Assembly (NCBI RefSeq): GCF_001971785.1
Contig: NZ_CP019389.1
Span: 1,995,001 to 2,059,000, forward strand
From: Seonamhaeicola sp. S2-3
GTDB lineage: Bacteria > Bacteroidota > Bacteroidia > Flavobacteriales > Flavobacteriaceae
Length of the DNA stretch: 64,000 bases
Direction: 5' to 3'
In this document: one piece after another, positions 61,758 through 64,000 of the stretch
How positions within the stretch are numbered: position 1 is the stretch's first letter
Layout: every line of letters starts with the position of its first letter
Made by a program: the position numbers and the translations under genes
The notes under the pieces: generated by a model
Seen by the model: only the letters and a program-made list of their open reading frames with translations
The model's database searches: none
What the model was told of the DNA's origin: nothing

Positions 61758-62870
61758 TTAAATGATAGTTGACTGTCCTAAATGTATGTTTGTAAAGTTT
61801 AAGTTGGTTTCGTCTGGGTTGTTTATAAAATCTTCTATAAAATCACCCACTTTACTAGTACTAATATTATCGTATTTAGTGTTTAAATCGGGTGTTGTAA
61901 TGTGTAACTTCAACGATTTATCTACACCATCTCTTACTAAAGAGGCTTCATCATACAATCCAAAATGTTCTAGCAACATAGCGGCACTTAAAATAGAAGC
62001 AATTGGGTTGGCAATTCCTTTATTGGTAGCCTTAGAATATGCACCGTGAATAGGCTCAAACATAACGTGTTTTTCGCCAATAGAAGCCGAAGCTAATAAT
62101 CCAATAGAGCCAACAATAACACTGGCTTCTTCTGAAAGGATATCACCAAACATATTCTCTGTTAAAATAACATCAAACTGGCGTGGGTTGATAATGAGTT
62201 CCATAGCGGCATTATCAACAAACAAACAATTTAATGCAACATCTGGGTATTCTGCAGCAATTTCTGTTACTACACTACGCCAAAGTCTAGAACTAGCTAG
62301 TACATTGGCTTTATCTACCAAAGTTAATTTACGTTTTCTGCCCTGTGCAGCTTTAAATGCTAAATGTGCAATACGTTCAATTTCAGAACGTTTATAAACA
62401 CAAATATCAGAGGCTTCGGTATCACTAAATTTCTTTTCGCCAAAATAAATACCACTGGCTAATTCTCTATAAATAAGAATATCGGTACCCTTAATTTGCT
62501 TAATTTTTAATGAGGATTTGTTTAGTAAATCTTCGTAAGCAATTACGGGTCTTATATTGGTGTAAAGGTCGAAGGTCTTTCTAAGTCCTAATAAACCTTG
62601 TTCTGGTCTTATTTCAGCAGTAGGGTTATCATCATATTTAGTATTACCAATAGCACCAAATAAAATAGCATCTGCTTTATCGCAAATGCTAATGGTTTCT
62701 TCTGGTAGGGGGTTGCCCGTTTTATCAATGGCGCTGGCGCCAACTAATGCCTCGTTGAAAGTGAACACATGGTTAAACTCCATAGCAATAGCTTTCAAAA
62801 CCTTGACGGCTTGAGCAGTGACTTCGGGTCCTATGCCATCACCTGGTAAAACAGCTATGTTTAACTTCAT
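61758..62870 (-). CDS. leuB: 3-isopropylmalate dehydrogenase
   Basis: A 370-residue cytosolic NAD-dependent oxidative decarboxylase of leucine biosynthesis. Motifs: IAVLPGDGIGPEVT, AILFGAIG(N)TKYDD, RPEQGLLGLRKTFDLYTNIRP, the DKANVLASSRLWR region, NMFGDILSEEAS, and HGAYSKATNKGIANP. Length is normal. It follows leuA (62891 onwards) by 20 bp on the minus strand, so the two are in one operon; leuC and leuD would lie outside the window. Confidence 0.96.
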   Translation of the reverse strand: MKLNIAVLPGDGIGPEVTAQAVKVLKAIAMEFNHVFTFNEALVGASAIDKTGNPLPEETISICDKADAILFGAIGNTKYDDNPTAEIRPEQGLLGLRKTFDLYTNIRPVIAYEDLLNKSSLKIKQIKGTDILIYRELASGIYFGEKKFSDTEASDICVYKRSEIERIAHLAFKAAQGRKRKLTLVDKANVLASSRLWRSVVTEIAAEYPDVALNCLFVDNAAMELIINPRQFDVILTENMFGDILSEEASVIVGSIGLLASASIGEKHVMFEPIHGAYSKATNKGIANPIASILSAAMLLEHFGLYDEASLVRDGVDKSLKLHITTPDLNTKYDNISTSKVGDFIEDFINNPDETNLNFTNIHLGQSTII

Positions 62871-62890
62871 CCCTTTTTATGTTATAATAT

Positions 62891-64000
62891 TTAAGACGAC
62901 GTAATTTCGTTATAAACGGAAGTCGACTCAATTATTTGATGAATATCACTATCGTCAATTTCTTTTTTCTTATCGGCAAATTCTAAGAATTTACTATAAA
63001 CTTCATCTAACTGAAGTTTTGTTAATTCATACCCAATATTTTTAGCTCTATATGCTAAGGCAGCTCTTCCGCTTCTTGCAGTTAACACAATAGCAGATTC
63101 TGTTACACCAACAGCTTTAGGATCTATAATTTCGTAAGTTTCACGGTTTTTAATAACCCCATCTTGATGAATTCCAGAGCTATGAGCAAAGGCATTAGCA
63201 CCAACAATAGCTTTGTTTGGTTGTGTGTAAATACCCATACTGTCAGACACTAACTGGCTAATGCCATAAAGCATTTCAGATTTAATTTTGGTATCTAAAT
63301 TTAGGTAAGGGTGTTGTCTTAAAATCATTACTACTTCTTCTAAAGCAGTGTTTCCTGCGCGTTCACCAATACCGTTAATAGTACATTCAATTTGACGTGC
63401 ACCATTAATTACACCTTCAATTGAATTGGCAGTTGCTAAACCTAAATCGTTATGGCAATGGCATGATAGAATAGCTTTATCTATACCTTTAACATTTTCT
63501 TTTAAGTATTTAATTTTAGCACCATATTCACTTGGTAAACAGTATCCCGTAGTATCTGGAATGTTTAAAACTGTAGCACCAGCTTTAATTACCGCTTCAC
63601 AAACTCTTGCTAAATATTCGTTATCTGTTCTACCAGCATCTTCGGCATAAAATTCTACATCTTCTACAAAAGATTTTGCATAACTTACAGCTTTTACAGC
63701 ACGTTCTATTATGGCTTCTTGATTAGATTTAAATTTGAATTTTATATGAGATTCTGAAGTGCCTATTCCTGTATGGATTCTAGGAGTTTTAGCATGTTTT
63801 AATGCTTCAGCAGCCACTTTTATATCATTTTCAACAGAGCGTGTTAATCCACAAACGGTTGCTGATTTTACAATTTTAGAAATTTCTTCAACCGATTTAA
63901 AGTCGCCAGGACTAGAAACAGGAAAACCAGCTTCAATGATATCAACACCTAATTGATCAAGCTGTTCAGCAATAACTAATTTCTGTTCTGTATTTAACTT
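62891..64000 (-). CDS. leuA: 2-isopropylmalate synthase (5' end beyond window)
   Basis: The minus-strand frame is open to the window end, giving 369 residues without the N-terminus. It makes 2-isopropylmalate from 2-oxoisovalerate and acetyl-CoA. Visible: [34 protein letters not shown], the [16 protein letters not shown] catalytic/metal motif, [15 protein letters not shown], and [15 protein letters not shown]. The C-terminal regulatory (LeuA allosteric) domain is absent: the frame ends about 100 residues after the HQDG motif. A short LeuA of this type is common in Bacteroidota. Confidence 0.94.
   Translation of the reverse strand, partial: KLNTEQKLVIAEQLDQLGVDIIEAGFPVSSPGDFKSVEEISKIVKSATVCGLTRSVENDIKVAAEALKHAKTPRIHTGIGTSESHIKFKFKSNQEAIIERAVKAVSYAKSFVEDVEFYAEDAGRTDNEYLARVCEAVIKAGATVLNIPDTTGYCLPSEYGAKIKYLKENVKGIDKAILSCHCHNDLGLATANSIEGVINGARQIECTINGIGERAGNTALEEVVMILRQHPYLNLDTKIKSEMLYGISQLVSDSMGIYTQPNKAIVGANAFAHSSGIHQDGVIKNRETYEIIDPKAVGVTESAIVLTARSGRAALAYRAKNIGYELTKLQLDEVYSKFLEFADKKKEIDDSDIHQIIESTSVYNEITSS

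Overview
The window is a low-GC chromosomal segment from a member of the Flavobacteriaceae (Bacteroidota), probably marine. Supporting evidence: a SusC/SusD/SusE-type outer-membrane glycan uptake system, a type IX secretion C-terminal sorting domain on a secreted amylase, Bacteroidota-type promoters (TTTG, about 20 bp, TAnnTTTG), many lipoproteins with short Cys-lipobox signals, the mevalonate pathway, and an ISAon1/ISL3-like insertion sequence typical of this phylum. Genus cannot be fixed from the sequence alone.

Layout. 1-5617: tail of a Glu/Leu/Phe/Val dehydrogenase, an NhaD Na+/H+ antiporter, then an ExbB-ExbD-TonB energiser unit with folC. 5682-5756: tRNA-Val(TAC). 5827-8973: an insertion-sequence nest in which one complete 1459-bp IS has inserted 19 bp inside the left end of an identical-length sister, with an 8-bp target duplication; both lie beside a decayed relative. 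9060-16503: AraC regulator, a fumarylacetoacetate-hydrolase tail fragment (relic), lutABC lactate oxidation genes and pyruvate carboxylase. 16795-19506: transketolase and a small transaldolase.

19583-43040: a maltose/starch utilisation locus. The leftward operon encodes SusC, SusD, a three-module SusE-like surface protein and a T9SS-secreted GH13 amylase. The rightward side has a LacI-type regulator and an operon for an SLC45-type sugar transporter, beta-phosphoglucomutase, a GH65 phosphorylase, three GH13 enzymes (lipoproteins), a GH31 alpha-glucosidase and a lipoprotein esterase. Together they suggest surface cleavage of starch, import through SusCD, periplasmic trimming to maltose and glucose, inner-membrane import, and phosphorolysis to beta-glucose-1-phosphate then glucose-6-phosphate. 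Transketolase and transaldolase lie next door.

43143-64000: housekeeping and poorly characterised genes: a GAF-domain protein; an HD-phosphohydrolase fused to a Pycsar-effector-like membrane domain with no cyclase nearby; msrB-msrA; a 1229-residue metallophosphoesterase / kinase-like / beta-barrel fusion; a flavoprotein; mevalonate kinase and diphosphomevalonate decarboxylase with a UbiA-type prenyltransferase; an RsuA/RluB-type protein whose catalytic Asp is Gly; a membrane mannosyltransferase; a 5'-nucleotidase; and the leuA-leuB end of a leucine operon. No CRISPR array, rRNA or phage was seen. The items most worth follow-up are the HD-PycTM-like protein, the three-part 1229-residue surface protein, the Asp-less pseudouridine synthase homologue and the self-inserted IS.
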